Origin: Amycolatopsis thailandensis
GTDB taxonomy: Bacteria > Actinomycetota > Actinomycetes > Mycobacteriales > Pseudonocardiaceae
Length of the DNA: 63,301 bases
Direction of reading: 5' to 3'
Assembly (NCBI RefSeq): GCF_002234405.1
Contig: NZ_NMQT01000007.1
Coordinates: 1 to 63,301 of the forward strand
Shown here piece by piece: positions 1-8,797 of the stretch (within the stretch, counting starts at the first letter, position 1; the number at the start of each line of letters is the position of its first letter). The notes under the pieces are model-generated. The model was not told the origin of the DNA. It was given only the letters and a program-made list of their open reading frames with translations, and ran no database searches. The position numbers and the translations under genes are program-made.

Positions 1-36
1 TGGATGCGGTCCTTGCGCGCGCAAGGACCGCATCCA
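1..36. repeat. 36-bp perfect palindrome (terminator-like)
   Basis: The first 36 bases are a perfect inverted repeat with 18-bp arms and no spacer; the left arm begins TGGATGCGGTCC. It lies at the edge of the window just before the first flavin monooxygenase. It most likely forms the terminator stem of an upstream gene, but no T-tract follows on the plus strand. Similar AAGG-containing palindromes occur at 5449-5483 and 41313-41341. Confidence 0.75.
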
Positions 37-108
37 GAGGACTAAATGCAGGGGTATCTCACCTCGTGGGAGGGGGAATCGAGGGCCGGACCCGCGGGTT
101 CCCCGGGC

Positions 109-1179
109 ATGGCTTCCGCACAGCAGTTGCACCTCGGGGTCGCGCTCGACGGGGCCGGGCAGCATCCGGCCGCCTGGCGGGTGTCCGACGTCCGCCCGGC
201 CGCCTTGTTCACCGCCGCCCACTACCTAGCCCACGCGAAGCTCGCCGAAGCGGCTTCGCTCGACTTCGTCACCCTCGACGACACCCTCGCGCTTCAGCCC
301 GGCGGCGAAGAGGTCGTCCGAGGCCGGCTCGACGCCCTGCTGACCTTCGCCGCGCTAGCCCCCGTGACCAGTGGGATCGGCCTCGTCCCGACGGTCACCA
401 CCACCCACACCGAGCCGTTCCACATCTCGACGGCAGTCGCTTCGCTCGACTTCGCGAGCCGCGGCCGCGCAGGCGTCCTCGCGGTCCCTTCGCGCACTGA
501 AGCCGAGGTCGCGCACTTCGGCAGGCGCACGTTGCCGTCCGAGGTGGACGCCGAAGCGGAGAACGCCGAGGTCGTCGACGTCATCGCCCGCCTCTGGGAC
601 AGCTGGGAGGACGGCGCGATCATCCGCGACGAGCCGACCGGCCGCTTCATCGACCGCGAAAAACTGCACTACGTCGACTTCGAAGGCCGCTTCTTCAGCG
701 TCAAGGGACCTTCGATCACGCCGCGGCCGCCGCAGGGCCATCCCGTCGTCGCGGTCTACGGCGACTCGCCCTACGCGCACGGCGCCGACGTCGTCCTGAT
801 CGACGAGATCCGCGGCGCCCGCGAGCGTTTCCCGGACGCCAAGCTCCTGGCCGGCCTGTCGATCGTGCTCGCCGAGACCGAGCAGGCGGCCATCGACCGC
901 CGTCGCGCGCTCGAGGCCCGCGCACCTTTCCCACCGGGCCTGAGTTTCACCGGCACCCCCGCCGACCTCGCCACCGAACTGCCCCGCATCGCCGCGTCGG
1001 GCGGCCTCGACGGCTTCCATCTCCGCCCCGCCGTCCTGCCCGACGACCTGGCGCTCTTCACCACCGAAACCGTCCCCGCGCTCCAGGCCGCGGGCGTGTT
1101 CCGGCAGACCTACACCGGCACCACCCTGCGCGATCACCTCGGCCTCGGGGTCGCCGCCAACCAGTACGCGGAGGCGTGA
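109..1179 (+). CDS. LLM-class flavin-dependent oxidoreductase
   Basis: A 356-residue luciferase-like (TIM-barrel) monooxygenase-type protein. The N-terminal strand QLHLGVALDGAG, the segment SLDFVTLDDTLAL and the C-terminal FRQTYTGTTLRDHLGL are typical of the NtaA/DmoA-like group, whose members use reduced FMN to oxidise sulfur- or nitrogen-containing substrates. The ATG at 109 fits the family start. An in-frame ATG at 46 adds 21 residues and has a better ribosome site (AGAGGA), so the start is uncertain. The stop lies 3 bp before the next, related gene, so the two are probably co-transcribed and may act in one catabolic step with a shared flavin reductase encoded elsewhere. Substrate unknown. 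Confidence 0.85.
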   Translation: MASAQQLHLGVALDGAGQHPAAWRVSDVRPAALFTAAHYLAHAKLAEAASLDFVTLDDTLALQPGGEEVVRGRLDALLTFAALAPVTSGIGLVPTVTTTHTEPFHISTAVASLDFASRGRAGVLAVPSRTEAEVAHFGRRTLPSEVDAEAENAEVVDVIARLWDSWEDGAIIRDEPTGRFIDREKLHYVDFEGRFFSVKGPSITPRPPQGHPVVAVYGDSPYAHGADVVLIDEIRGARERFPDAKLLAGLSIVLAETEQAAIDRRRALEARAPFPPGLSFTGTPADLATELPRIAASGGLDGFHLRPAVLPDDLALFTTETVPALQAAGVFRQTYTGTTLRDHLGLGVAANQYAEA

Positions 1180-1182
1180 CAG

Positions 1183-2499
1183 ATGCCCAAACAGGTCAAA
1201 CTCGCCGCACACTTCCCCGGCGTCAACAACACGACCGTGTGGAGCGACCCGCGTTCGGGTAGCCAAATCGACTTTTCGTCCTTCGAACACCTCGCGCGCA
1301 CAGCCGAGCGAGGCAAGTTCGACTTCCTGTTCCTCGCAGAGGGCCTGCGCCTGCGCGAGCACGCGGGCAAGATCCTCGACTCCGACGTCGTCGGCAGGCC
1401 GAACACCACCACCGTGCTGGCCGCGCTCTCCGCGGTCACCACCCGGCTCGGCCTCGCGGGCACGCTGTCGTCGACCTTCAACGAGCCCTACGAGGTCGCG
1501 CGGCAGGTCGCGAGCATCGACCACCTCTCCGGCGGTCGCGCCGCGTGGAACGTCGTCACCTCACCGGACGGCTGGACCGGGCAGAACTTCCGCCGAGGCG
1601 GCTTCCTGAAACGCGAGGACCGCTACCGCCGCGCCGAAGAGTTCCTCGCCACCGTGCGGGAACTCTGGGACAGCTGGGCACCCGGCGCGCTGGTGGGGGA
1701 CAAGGAGAACGGCGTCTTCGCCCGCGACATCGGCCATTTCGTCCACAGTGGACCGCAGTTCGACATCCGCGGCGAGTTCACCGTCCCGAGGACACCGCAG
1801 GGACAACCGATCGTCATCCAGGCCGGTGATTCCGACGAGGGCAGGGAATTCGCCGCCAAGACCGCCGACGTCATCTTCAGCCGCCACGGTTCACTGGAAA
1901 GCGGCAAGGAGTTCTTCGCCGACGTCAAACGACGCCTTCCCGCCCACGGCCGCGAGCCCGGCGAGCTGCTGATCATGCCCGCCGCGACCTTCGTCCTCGG
2001 CGACACCGAAGAGGACGCGCACGAGTACGCACGGGAGATCCGCTACCAGCAGGTGCGCCCGGCCACCGCGATCCAGTTCCTCGAACAGGTCTGGAGCCGC
2101 GACCTCTCCGCCTACGACGCCGACGGCCCGCTGCCCGAGATCGACCCGGACCCCGACGCCGAACCGCTGACCTGGGGCCGCGTCCGGCACGAGAAGGATC
2201 CGCTGGCCGTGGCCGCGAAGTGGCGGGCGATCGCGGAGGAGAAGAAACTCTCGATCCGCGAACTGGTCATCGAGGTCACCGCGCGCCAGCAGTTCGTCGG
2301 CACCGCCCGCCGGATCGCGGAGTCGATCGACGAGTACGTCCAGAGCGACGCCGCCGACGGCTTCGTGCTGGTCCCGCACCTGACGCCGGGCGGTTTGGAC
2401 GCCTTCGTCGACGACGTCGTCCCGCATCTCCAGGAACGGGGTGTCTTCCGGACCGACTACACCGGGGACACCCTGCGGGAGCACCTTTTCAGCCGGTAG
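1183..2499 (+). CDS. LLM-class flavin-dependent monooxygenase (NtaA/DmoA-like)
   Basis: A 438-residue luciferase-like monooxygenase. The start [14 protein letters not shown] followed by [13 protein letters not shown], the segment [14 protein letters not shown], and [13 protein letters not shown] near residue 125 are hallmarks of the NtaA/SnaA/DszA/DmoA FMNH2-dependent family acting on chelators, sulfides or related compounds. It starts 3 bp after the preceding paralogue, giving a two-gene operon. The last 11 bp overlap convergently with rfbA on the other strand. The family is clear; the substrate cannot be told from sequence. Confidence 0.88.
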   Translation: MPKQVKLAAHFPGVNNTTVWSDPRSGSQIDFSSFEHLARTAERGKFDFLFLAEGLRLREHAGKILDSDVVGRPNTTTVLAALSAVTTRLGLAGTLSSTFNEPYEVARQVASIDHLSGGRAAWNVVTSPDGWTGQNFRRGGFLKREDRYRRAEEFLATVRELWDSWAPGALVGDKENGVFARDIGHFVHSGPQFDIRGEFTVPRTPQGQPIVIQAGDSDEGREFAAKTADVIFSRHGSLESGKEFFADVKRRLPAHGREPGELLIMPAATFVLGDTEEDAHEYAREIRYQQVRPATAIQFLEQVWSRDLSAYDADGPLPEIDPDPDAEPLTWGRVRHEKDPLAVAAKWRAIAEEKKLSIRELVIEVTARQQFVGTARRIAESIDEYVQSDAADGFVLVPHLTPGGLDAFVDDVVPHLQERGVFRTDYTGDTLREHLFSR

Positions 2500-3370
2500 C
2501 GCCCTGGGTGCGCGCGACGTTCATCAGATATTCGCCATAGCCGGACTTCGCCAGCTTCGCGCCGAGCGCGAAGCACTGGTCCGCGTCGATGAAGCCCATC
2601 CGCAGCGCGACCTCCTCGAGACACGCGATCCGGACTCCCGTCCGGTGTTCGAGGACCTGCACGAACTGACCCGCTTCCAGCAGCGAGTCGTGCGTGCCGG
2701 TGTCGAGCCAGGCGAACCCGCGGCCGAGGTCGACCAGGGTCGCGCGGTCCTGCCGCAGGTAGGTGAGGTTGACGTCGGTGATCTCGAGCTCGCCGCGCGG
2801 GGAGGGCTTGAGGTTCCGGGCGATCTCCACGACCTGGTTGTCGTAGAAGTACAGGCCGGTGATGGCCTTGTTCGACTTCGGCTTCTCGGGCTTCTCTTCG
2901 ATGGAGACGAGCTTGCCGTCGGCGTCGATCTCGCCGACGCCGTAGCGCTGGGGATCCTTGACCGGGTACCCGAACAGCACGCAGCCGTCGAGCGCGGTCG
3001 CGGCGGCCTGGAGCCTGCTGGAGAACCCCTGGCCGTAGAAGATGTTGTCGCCGAGCACGAGGGCGACGTCGTCATCGCCGACGAAGTCCGCGCCGATGAC
3101 GAACGCCTCGGCCAGCCCGTTGGGCGCGGCCTGTTCGGCGTAGCTGAAGCTGAGCCCGAACTGACTGCCGTCGCCGAGCAGCCGCCGGAAATGCGGCAGG
3201 TCGACCGGGGTCGAGATGATCAGGATCTCGCGGATCCCGGCGAACATCAGCACCGAGATCGGGTAGTAGATCATCGGTTTGTCGTAGACCGGCAGCAGCT
3301 GTTTCGAGATCGCCTGGGTGATGGGATGCAGACGCGTCCCACTTCCCCCGGCCAGCACGATGCCCTTCAT
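2489..3370 (-). CDS. rfbA: Glucose-1-phosphate thymidylyltransferase
   Basis: A 293-residue nucleotidyltransferase that makes dTDP-glucose from glucose-1-phosphate and dTTP, the first step of dTDP-rhamnose and other deoxysugar synthesis in the cytosol. The N-terminal loop [11 protein letters not shown] at residues 8-18, [12 protein letters not shown], the metal-binding LGDNIFYG and EKPEKPKSN are all present, and the length is normal for the RmlA family. No other rml genes are adjacent. It converges on and overlaps the flavin monooxygenase by 11 bp. Confidence 0.95.
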   Translation of the reverse strand: MKGIVLAGGSGTRLHPITQAISKQLLPVYDKPMIYYPISVLMFAGIREILIISTPVDLPHFRRLLGDGSQFGLSFSYAEQAAPNGLAEAFVIGADFVGDDDVALVLGDNIFYGQGFSSRLQAAATALDGCVLFGYPVKDPQRYGVGEIDADGKLVSIEEKPEKPKSNKAITGLYFYDNQVVEIARNLKPSPRGELEITDVNLTYLRQDRATLVDLGRGFAWLDTGTHDSLLEAGQFVQVLEHRTGVRIACLEEVALRMGFIDADQCFALGAKLAKSGYGEYLMNVARTQGATG

Positions 3371-3423
3371 GCGCAGCCCCCACTCCGTAGCCGTTCTCTC
3401 GACGACTCACACTACCGGGTGGC

Positions 3424-4572
3424 TCAGAACGCCGGGCCCTTCGCGAAATAGGCCTTGCAGCCCAGGTTGTACTCGGTGGAGATCTGCAACACGTTCTTGC
3501 CACCGTCGACAGGCAGGAGCGTCGAGCTGTAGTTGGGGCAGAAGTTGTTGTAGATGCCGGTGATGTGCACCGGTGCGGGCAGTTCGTACCAGTTCCCGGC
3601 GCCGAAGTTGTCGTTCGCGAGCAGGACCTGGCCGTTCTTGTCCTGCGGGACCCCGGCGGCGTTGGTGTAGATCTGCCCGACCATCACCAGCCGCACCCCG
3701 TTCGGGCCGCCGGGGAACAGCGTGATCGTCTGCGCGTGCTGGAAGTAGTTGCCGCTGGCGGTGTTGACCCTGGTGCCCGGATCCTGGGGGTCGCCCCAGT
3801 TGGCGCCGTCGGAGGAGATCTTGAAGTACGGGTCGCAGTAGCGATTGCCGTAGTTGCAGATCTCGTACGCCAGGTAGTACCGGCCGTCGGGGAGGCGGCG
3901 GATGATGGGCATCCCCGGCCGCACCCGATGGGGCGGGATGGCCATCGTGCGCTGCTTGGTGCCCCAGTTCACCCCGTCGGTGGAGGCGACCCGGTTCATC
4001 ACCTGCGCGAACTGCGGTGCCTCGGTCTCGTCGGCGTAGTGCAGCCACAACGTGCCGCCCGCGTCGACGACGAACTCCGGCTCCCAGATGCCGTCGTGGT
4101 TGTGCGAACGGGCGGCCTCGGACAGGAACGACCAGGAGCGACCGGCGTCGCGGCTGTACCAGATCTTGATGCCGATCCGGCGCTGCGGACCGGCGTCCTG
4201 CCGGTAGCTCGCGGCCCACAGCAGGGTGCCCGCGCGGAGCCTGCCGACACGCTGAGGCAGCTCGTACAGCGTCCCGCAGCACATGCCGTAGCGGCCGTCA
4301 CGGTCGCGGACCTCGCCGATCTTGTGGAAGGTCTGGCCCTCGTCGGTGCTCTCCATGATCGGCGTGAACTTGCCGCTCGCGTCTTCGCTGGTCAGCGACG
4401 CGATGATGCGGCCCTTGCCGATCGCGGAATGTTCCAGGCGGATGAGCCGGGCGTACGAACCGTAGCCGGGCACGAGCTGTTGCCGATCCGCGGCCTGCGC
4501 GGACGTGAACAGGGACGTGATCACGGTGAGTGACAGCGCGAGTGCGAGTGCTGAGCTGAAACGGCGCTTCAT
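3424..4572 (-). CDS. Secreted sialidase-fold (BNR/Asp-box) glycosidase-like protein
   Basis: A 382-residue protein starting at the ATG that precedes a typical Sec signal peptide (MKRRFSSALALALSLTVITS, then cleavage near SAQA-A). The mature part has Asp-box repeats (STDEGQTF, SRDAGRSW, SSDGANW), which mark a sialidase-type beta-propeller. Such proteins include exo-sialidases and GH93-like arabinanases; the arginine triad of true sialidases is not evident to me, so the substrate is open. It probably acts outside the cell. It is divergent from the lipoprotein gene at 4755, with 182 bp of promoter region between them. A longer reading from 4731 is possible but would bury the signal peptide. Confidence 0.8.
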   Translation of the reverse strand: MKRRFSSALALALSLTVITSLFTSAQAADRQQLVPGYGSYARLIRLEHSAIGKGRIIASLTSEDASGKFTPIMESTDEGQTFHKIGEVRDRDGRYGMCCGTLYELPQRVGRLRAGTLLWAASYRQDAGPQRRIGIKIWYSRDAGRSWSFLSEAARSHNHDGIWEPEFVVDAGGTLWLHYADETEAPQFAQVMNRVASTDGVNWGTKQRTMAIPPHRVRPGMPIIRRLPDGRYYLAYEICNYGNRYCDPYFKISSDGANWGDPQDPGTRVNTASGNYFQHAQTITLFPGGPNGVRLVMVGQIYTNAAGVPQDKNGQVLLANDNFGAGNWYELPAPVHITGIYNNFCPNYSSTLLPVDGGKNVLQISTEYNLGCKAYFAKGPAF

Positions 4573-4754
4573 CGAGACCTTCCTTGAACGCGATCGCCGG
4601 ATTACAACACGGGCATTTGTCCTTTTCGGACTCCAGCGAAGGCGTTGCGGCAGAAACCCACGCCTGGGTGGCCTGAATCGCTCGGCCGGGTGGACCGGTA
4701 ACGCTGGGCTATCGGTCGGCGAAGATCCCATGACCGAACAACTAGGGGGAGTCC

Positions 4755-5441
4755 GTGATCAGGCGCTTGTGCGCGGCGTCGGCCGCCGTGCTGCTGACCG
4801 CCGGCCTGGTGGCCTGCTCGCCGTCGAATCTGGGTCGCGTCGTCCCGCAGGCGGCCGCTCCGGAAGGGCTGCGCTCACCTTCGGCGACCCCCGAACCGCC
4901 GCCGACGTCCACCACCACCCCGCGACCCGGTCCGCAGCCGGAGGAGAAGCATTCGGGCAAGGGGAACGCGTCGGTCCCGATGGCCTGGCCGACGCGCCTC
5001 GGCTTCGTGACCTTCGACTGTCCGAAGTGCTCCGGGCACGTCGCGGTCAACACCGAGAACGAGCTGATCGTCAACGACATCGGCCCGTACAAGGGCACGC
5101 AGTGGATCAACGACATGCCCGGCTACCAGGCGAAGACGTTCACCATCAAGGCCAACGCCGCCTGGACGCTGACCATCACCGACGAAAGCGGCCTGCCCGT
5201 GCTCGAACCGGGCAAGCCCCTTTCGGGCAAGAGCGAAGCGGTCTTCGCGGTGCCTGACGCTGTTTCGTCGGTCGCCGTCACCACGAAGAACAGCGGCCGC
5301 ACCGCGGTGTGGGTGCACAGCGGCGACTACTCGGATCTCCCCGTGAACCAGCTCGGCGACTACAAGGGCGACGTGCCCGTGTCCGGCCCGGCTTACCTCT
5401 CGGTGGAAGGCGACGGGAGCTGGACGGTCACCGGGTCGTAG
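4755..5441 (+). CDS. Hypothetical lipoprotein
   Basis: A 228-residue exported lipoprotein. The N-terminus MIRRLCAASAAVLLTAGLVAC gives a lipobox (LVAC) with the lipidated cysteine at residue 21, followed by a Pro/Thr-rich linker (residues 40-60). The remainder has two similar beta-rich halves, each opening with a motif like LIVNDIGPYKGT and PVNQLGDYKGDV, suggesting an internal duplication. I do not recognise a named domain. It is monocistronic and ends at a strong hairpin (5449-5483). Confidence 0.75.
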   Translation: MIRRLCAASAAVLLTAGLVACSPSNLGRVVPQAAAPEGLRSPSATPEPPPTSTTTPRPGPQPEEKHSGKGNASVPMAWPTRLGFVTFDCPKCSGHVAVNTENELIVNDIGPYKGTQWINDMPGYQAKTFTIKANAAWTLTITDESGLPVLEPGKPLSGKSEAVFAVPDAVSSVAVTTKNSGRTAVWVHSGDYSDLPVNQLGDYKGDVPVSGPAYLSVEGDGSWTVTGS

Positions 5442-5448
5442 GTATGAC

Positions 5449-5483
5449 GAAGGCCACCTTCGAGACTTCCGAAGGTGGCCTTC
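5449..5483. terminator. Bidirectional terminator hairpin
   Basis: GAAGGCCACCTTCG (5449-5462) and CGAAGGTGGCCTTC (5470-5483) form a perfect 14-bp stem with a 7-nt loop, followed by TTCG. It lies between the convergent lipoprotein gene and yajQ and would serve both. Confidence 0.85.
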
Positions 5484-5493
5484 TTCGCCGGGA

Positions 5494-5985
5494 TCAGCGG
5501 TAGTTCGTGAACTGCAACGCGATCTCGAAATCCTTGCCCTTCAGCAAGGCGATCACGTCCTGCAGCTGGTCCTTCTTCTTGCCGGACACCCGCAGCTGGT
5601 CGCCCTGGATCTGCGCCTGGACCCCCTTGGGGCCCTCGTCGCGGATGAACTTGGCGATCTGCTTCGCCTTGTCCGACGCGATCCCCTGAAGGATCTTGCC
5701 GCCCACCTTGTAGATCTTGCCGGACAACGCCGGCTCGTCCGCCTCGAACGCCTTCAGGGAGATGCCGCGCTTGATCAGCTTCTCCTTGAACACCTCGACC
5801 GCCGCCAGCGCGCGCTCTTCGGTCTCGGACTCGATCGCGATCGCTTCCTCGCCGGACCAGTCGATCTTGGTCCCGGTGCCCCGGAAGTCGAACCGCGTAC
5901 CGAGTTCCTTGCTGGCCTGGTTCAGGGCGTTGTCCACCTCCTGGCGATCGACCTTGCTCACCACGTCGAAAGAGGGATCCGCCAC
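5494..5985 (-). CDS. YajQ family nucleotide-binding protein
   Basis: A 163-residue protein of the YajQ/UPF0234 family. The start [22 protein letters not shown], the segment [14 protein letters not shown] and the C-terminal [13 protein letters not shown] are diagnostic. YajQ proteins are cytosolic, and in Xanthomonas a member binds cyclic di-GMP and acts as a transcription co-factor; that role here is inference. A c-di-GMP turnover-type protein is encoded at 37256 in this window, but the two are not linked. Confidence 0.92.
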   Translation of the reverse strand: MADPSFDVVSKVDRQEVDNALNQASKELGTRFDFRGTGTKIDWSGEEAIAIESETEERALAAVEVFKEKLIKRGISLKAFEADEPALSGKIYKVGGKILQGIASDKAKQIAKFIRDEGPKGVQAQIQGDQLRVSGKKKDQLQDVIALLKGKDFEIALQFTNYR

Positions 5986-6104
5986 GTGTTCTCACACCTC
6001 GTACTCGCTTGTCAGGAGCTTCCACCCTAGCCCTGCGGAACCCGGTTGACCGGCCCGCCACGGCATTGGGTATTCTTTCGTCTCGACCGGGCTTGCCCGG
6101 CCAC

Positions 6105-6185
6105 GGCGAGTTGCCCGAGCGGCCAAAGGGATCTGACTGTAAATCAGACGGCACAGCCTTCGGGGGTTCGAATCCCTCACTCGCC
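6105..6185 (+). tRNA. tRNA-Tyr (GTA)
   Basis: The acceptor arms GGCGAGT (6105-6111) and ACTCGCC (6179-6185) pair. The anticodon stem-loop TCTGA-CTGTAAA-TCAGA gives anticodon GTA. A long variable arm and the GGTTCGAATCC T-arm fit a class II tRNA-Tyr. No CCA is encoded. Its 3' half is the integration site of the adjacent element and is duplicated at 22516-22568, so the 3' half of this functional copy was brought in by the element. Confidence 0.97.
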
Positions 6186-6188
6186 ACA
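6136..6188 (+). repeat. attL (tRNA-Tyr 3' half)
   Basis: Matches 22516-22568 at 52 of 53 positions; the single mismatch is A at 6155 versus T at 22535. The longest perfect block is 6156-6188. The crossover probably lies within this block or in the block left of the mismatch. Confidence 0.92.
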
Positions 6189-6222
6189 GACGAAAGCCCC
6201 TGGTCAACCGGGGGTTTTCGTC
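6189..6222 (+). terminator. tRNA-Tyr terminator carried by the element
   Basis: GACGAAAGCCCC and GGGGGTTTTCGTC form a stem directly after the tRNA, followed by a short T-run. It lies inside the element boundary, so the element supplies both a tRNA 3' half and a terminator. The displaced chromosomal terminator is at 22570-22604. Confidence 0.75.
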
Positions 6223-6252
6223 ATTTCTGGGGGTTGTCGTAGTTGACGGCAC

Positions 6253-6291
6253 CGGTATTCCTATACCGCTTCGGTGCCATTTCGGTGCCAT
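6253..6291. promoter_or_regulatory. Left-end tandem TTCGGTGCCAT motif and small palindrome
   Basis: CGGTAT-TCCT-ATACCG (6253-6268) is followed by two head-to-tail copies of TTCGGTGCCAT (6270-6280, 6281-6291). Related pairs lie at 12863-12884 (inverted) and 22377-22399. Position between attL and int suggests integrase or excisionase arm sites; this is inference. Confidence 0.6.
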
Positions 6292-6296
6292 CTCGG

Positions 6297-7769
6297 TCAT
6301 CCTGTCTGGCTCCTCGCCTTCCGGGGGATCAAGGCTCGGTTCGCTGAGACGATCTCGCGGGTCATCTCATCGGCCACCACCACGTAGTGGTCCTCAGTGA
6401 CTCGCTCATTCGCGTGGCCCAGGAGAGCTGACGTGCCCTTCAGGGACTTGCCAGCCGCGATCGCCATGGATCCCGCACCGCGGCGCATCCCGTGGATGGT
6501 GACGGGAGGCAGATCGGCTTTCTTCACCATCCGAGTATGGGCGTCGTAGAGCCAATCAGGGTTCAGCGCCGAGCCGTCCACCCTGACGAATACGCGCCCA
6601 GAGTTGACCCACGCCGCTCCCAGAGCGAGCCGCGCCTCTGTCTGCGCCTTCCGCAGCCGTCGTAGATGGGTGACCATCCCGTCGTCAAGGGGGATCCGGC
6701 GCCGTCCCGACTCGCTCTTGACTGGTCCCTCTTCGGCCTTACCGAGGATCATCACCAACTGAACCTGAATGTCGATGTACGCCTGGTCAAGGTCTACGTC
6801 CTCATCCCAGCGCAGTCCGCACAGTTCGCCACGCCGTACGCCTGTGTAGCTCGCAAAGTCCAGAGCTTCGTAAACGACCTCCTCAACGTTGCCCGCGGCG
6901 ACTTCATCCGCGACAACGTCCAGGTAGCGCCCGGTGTGCGCGGGGGTCCAAACCATGTTGTTCTGCGGCACTATGCCCGTCTTGCGCCACCTTGCCTCAA
7001 GGTCCGCTGTCCACAGCTTCGGCTTTGGTGCCGCACCTGACGGCAGTTCAACGAGCGCGAAGGGATTCGGTCCGCTGACCTGTTCCGCCTTGAATGCGTC
7101 GTTCCACGCCTTCCTGCCTGTGGCACGGATGCGTTGCAGCGTTGCCGGGCCCGCAACCCGGCGTACCGCCCGTGTCACCCCAGCGGCCTCCTGAGCCTTC
7201 GTCAGGTTGTCATGCCGCTTCCCACGTGGATTGACCTCAAGGGACTTGCGGATGCGGTCGTTCTCCTGCTCGATCTGGTCGAACATCTCGTTCACGTCAT
7301 CAGCGTTCAGCTCACGCCACTTGATCTTCCCGAGGTAGGGAACCAGGTAGTTGTTCACGTGGCCCGTGTACGAGATCAACGTGTTACGGCGAAGCTTCCT
7401 GCGGGAACCAATCCAGTTGGTCAAGGCGTCTTTGGTCGACAGTGAGGTCATCCCCACGCGACGATCCTTCGCCCTAGGCCCCTTGGCCTCGATCTGCGCA
7501 CGGGCGTTCTTCGCTTCCGTCTTGGTGGCGAAGCCGACCTTGCGGACCCGTTCACGTTCCTTCCCGGAGCCTCGGGGGGCCGCAACGTCGATCTGGAAGC
7601 CCCAGTTCCCATGTTTCGGGTTGCGCGCTAGCTTCGGGCAGGCCGTACCCAGTTCGCGCCGCTTCGGCTTTCCAGTGGCGGTGAGTACCGGTTCGCCGGC
7701 TGCGTCCCGCACGATCTCGGTACAGCCGCAACGTCTGAAGATCCCTGGATCATTCTTCGGGGCTGCCAT
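6297..7769 (-). CDS. int: Tyrosine site-specific integrase
   Basis: A 490-residue tyrosine recombinase that would integrate and excise the element at tRNA-Tyr. All catalytic residues are visible: R312 (TGVRRGEL), K351 (VKSESGRR), H426 and R429 (HGMRR), H452 (LLGHAN) and nucleophile Y462 (DHYVVV). The N-terminal 60 residues hold a Cys-containing segment (RRCGCTEI) and an AP2-like arm-binding region, and a SAM-like core-binding domain spans about residues 105-180. The gene faces its att site, stopping 109 bp from attL. Its start overlaps the end of the XRE regulator gene by 20 bp, so the two are translationally coupled. Confidence 0.95.
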   Translation of the reverse strand: MAAPKNDPGIFRRCGCTEIVRDAAGEPVLTATGKPKRRELGTACPKLARNPKHGNWGFQIDVAAPRGSGKERERVRKVGFATKTEAKNARAQIEAKGPRAKDRRVGMTSLSTKDALTNWIGSRRKLRRNTLISYTGHVNNYLVPYLGKIKWRELNADDVNEMFDQIEQENDRIRKSLEVNPRGKRHDNLTKAQEAAGVTRAVRRVAGPATLQRIRATGRKAWNDAFKAEQVSGPNPFALVELPSGAAPKPKLWTADLEARWRKTGIVPQNNMVWTPAHTGRYLDVVADEVAAGNVEEVVYEALDFASYTGVRRGELCGLRWDEDVDLDQAYIDIQVQLVMILGKAEEGPVKSESGRRRIPLDDGMVTHLRRLRKAQTEARLALGAAWVNSGRVFVRVDGSALNPDWLYDAHTRMVKKADLPPVTIHGMRRGAGSMAIAAGKSLKGTSALLGHANERVTEDHYVVVADEMTREIVSANRALIPRKARSQTG

Positions 7770-8373
7770 TGGCTTCTCCCTGCAAGTGCTTCAACTGTGG
7801 GGGCAGGTGCGGGGGCTGTAGATCCCGTTCCCGCATGTCGTCTCTGATCTTCCGAAGAGTTCCTTCGGCGAACGGGACAGACTTGCTAGCCCTCTTCCTC
7901 GCCTGCTCCCATACGGCCCGCTTCTCCTCGTCTTGCTCCTCGGTCGAACGCTGGAGGTACTGGAACTCCTCGGCCTTGAGGGCCAACACCTCCTGTACAG
8001 CTGTCTCGTGGTCGGTGAATAGCTCAACGATTCCGGTGGAGTCGCCTTCCTGGCCGTCAAACCAACGCATGGCCACCCAGGGATCTGCAATCACATCGGG
8101 CAGCACCTCAACCCGATCAACGCGACCCACTGGGAACAGGAGCAGGCTCGGTGGCACTTGCAGTGCACGGGCCAGTACTAGCAGCTCAGCGACGCTCAGG
8201 GCTGGTCTGCGTCCGTTCTCCAGGTTTGTGAGCACGGAGCGAGGCACAGTAAGTCCTATTTCCTCGCATGCGTCCGCCAAGCGTTGGGCGCTCATCTTGC
8301 GTTCCTTGCGGTAGTGCCGCACCTGCGACGCGATCACGTCGACCAGTTGGGCCACCCAGTCCTCTTGTCTCAC
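7750..8373 (-). CDS. XRE-family regulator, candidate element repressor
   Basis: A 207-residue protein. An N-terminal helix-turn-helix (about residues 15-75; MSAQRLADACEEIGL then SVLTNLENGRR and SVAELLVLARAL) is followed by an acidic C-terminal region of unknown role. The GTG at 8373 is chosen because the domain begins there and upstream sequence has no sense as protein. It is transcribed with int and divergent from the excisionase-like gene at 8482, the position held by the master repressor (Stl-type) in phage-inducible islands. That role is inferred from layout only. Confidence 0.82.
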   Translation of the reverse strand: MRQEDWVAQLVDVIASQVRHYRKERKMSAQRLADACEEIGLTVPRSVLTNLENGRRPALSVAELLVLARALQVPPSLLLFPVGRVDRVEVLPDVIADPWVAMRWFDGQEGDSTGIVELFTDHETAVQEVLALKAEEFQYLQRSTEEQDEEKRAVWEQARKRASKSVPFAEGTLRKIRDDMRERDLQPPHLPPQLKHLQGEANGSPEE

Positions 8374-8481
8374 CAGGACACAGTACCGGATTGAAACGCT
8401 TGGAACTTGTATCCATGGCGCACCATCTGTTAATGTCTGTAGACAAGACAAAATCAGGATGGATCGCCCGGAGGTTGACAG
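8374..8481. promoter_or_regulatory. Divergent control region with TGTCT-GT-AGACA operator
   Basis: A 108-bp region between the leftward repressor/int genes and the rightward early genes. It holds the palindrome TGTCTGTAGACA (8434-8445), and partial half-sites TTGTCT (8363-8368) and AAGACA (8445-8450). It is the natural operator for the XRE protein. A good ribosome site (GGAGG, 8470-8474) precedes the rightward gene. Confidence 0.6.
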
Positions 8482-8724
8482 ATGGCAGCACAGGTTGATG
8501 CCGCCGACGCGGTGTGGACTGAGGAGCGGATCCGCCAGTACGGCGTCCGGATGCCCAGCGTGGAGGCAGCGCGGGCCGTTTACGGCTGCGGCGTGGCGCA
8601 CGCCTACGGGTTGCTACGTGCCGGGGAAGACCTGGAGTTCCGCGTACTGCGGAAGGGTCGCCAGTACGTCACGCCGACTGCCGATGTTCTCGAACTGCTC
8701 GGCCTGAACGAACGCGCAGCCTGA
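8482..8724 (+). CDS. Excisionase-like DNA-binding protein
   Basis: An 80-residue protein with a winged-helix/MerR-like fold typical of excisionases: MPSVEAARAVYGCGVAHAYGLLRAGEDLEFRVLRKGRQY resembles the pattern helix, turn, helix, then a basic wing. It has a strong ribosome site GGAGG. It is the first gene of the rightward transcript, where excisionase or early activator genes sit in satellites and temperate phages. It could instead be a transcriptional activator. Confidence 0.75.
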   Translation: MAAQVDAADAVWTEERIRQYGVRMPSVEAARAVYGCGVAHAYGLLRAGEDLEFRVLRKGRQYVTPTADVLELLGLNERAA

Positions 8725-8797
8725 ACGAAGAAAGAGCCGCCCCGGGGTGGAGCCCGGGACGGCTACAGCCAACGGAGATCTGACAGGAGATCCCACG

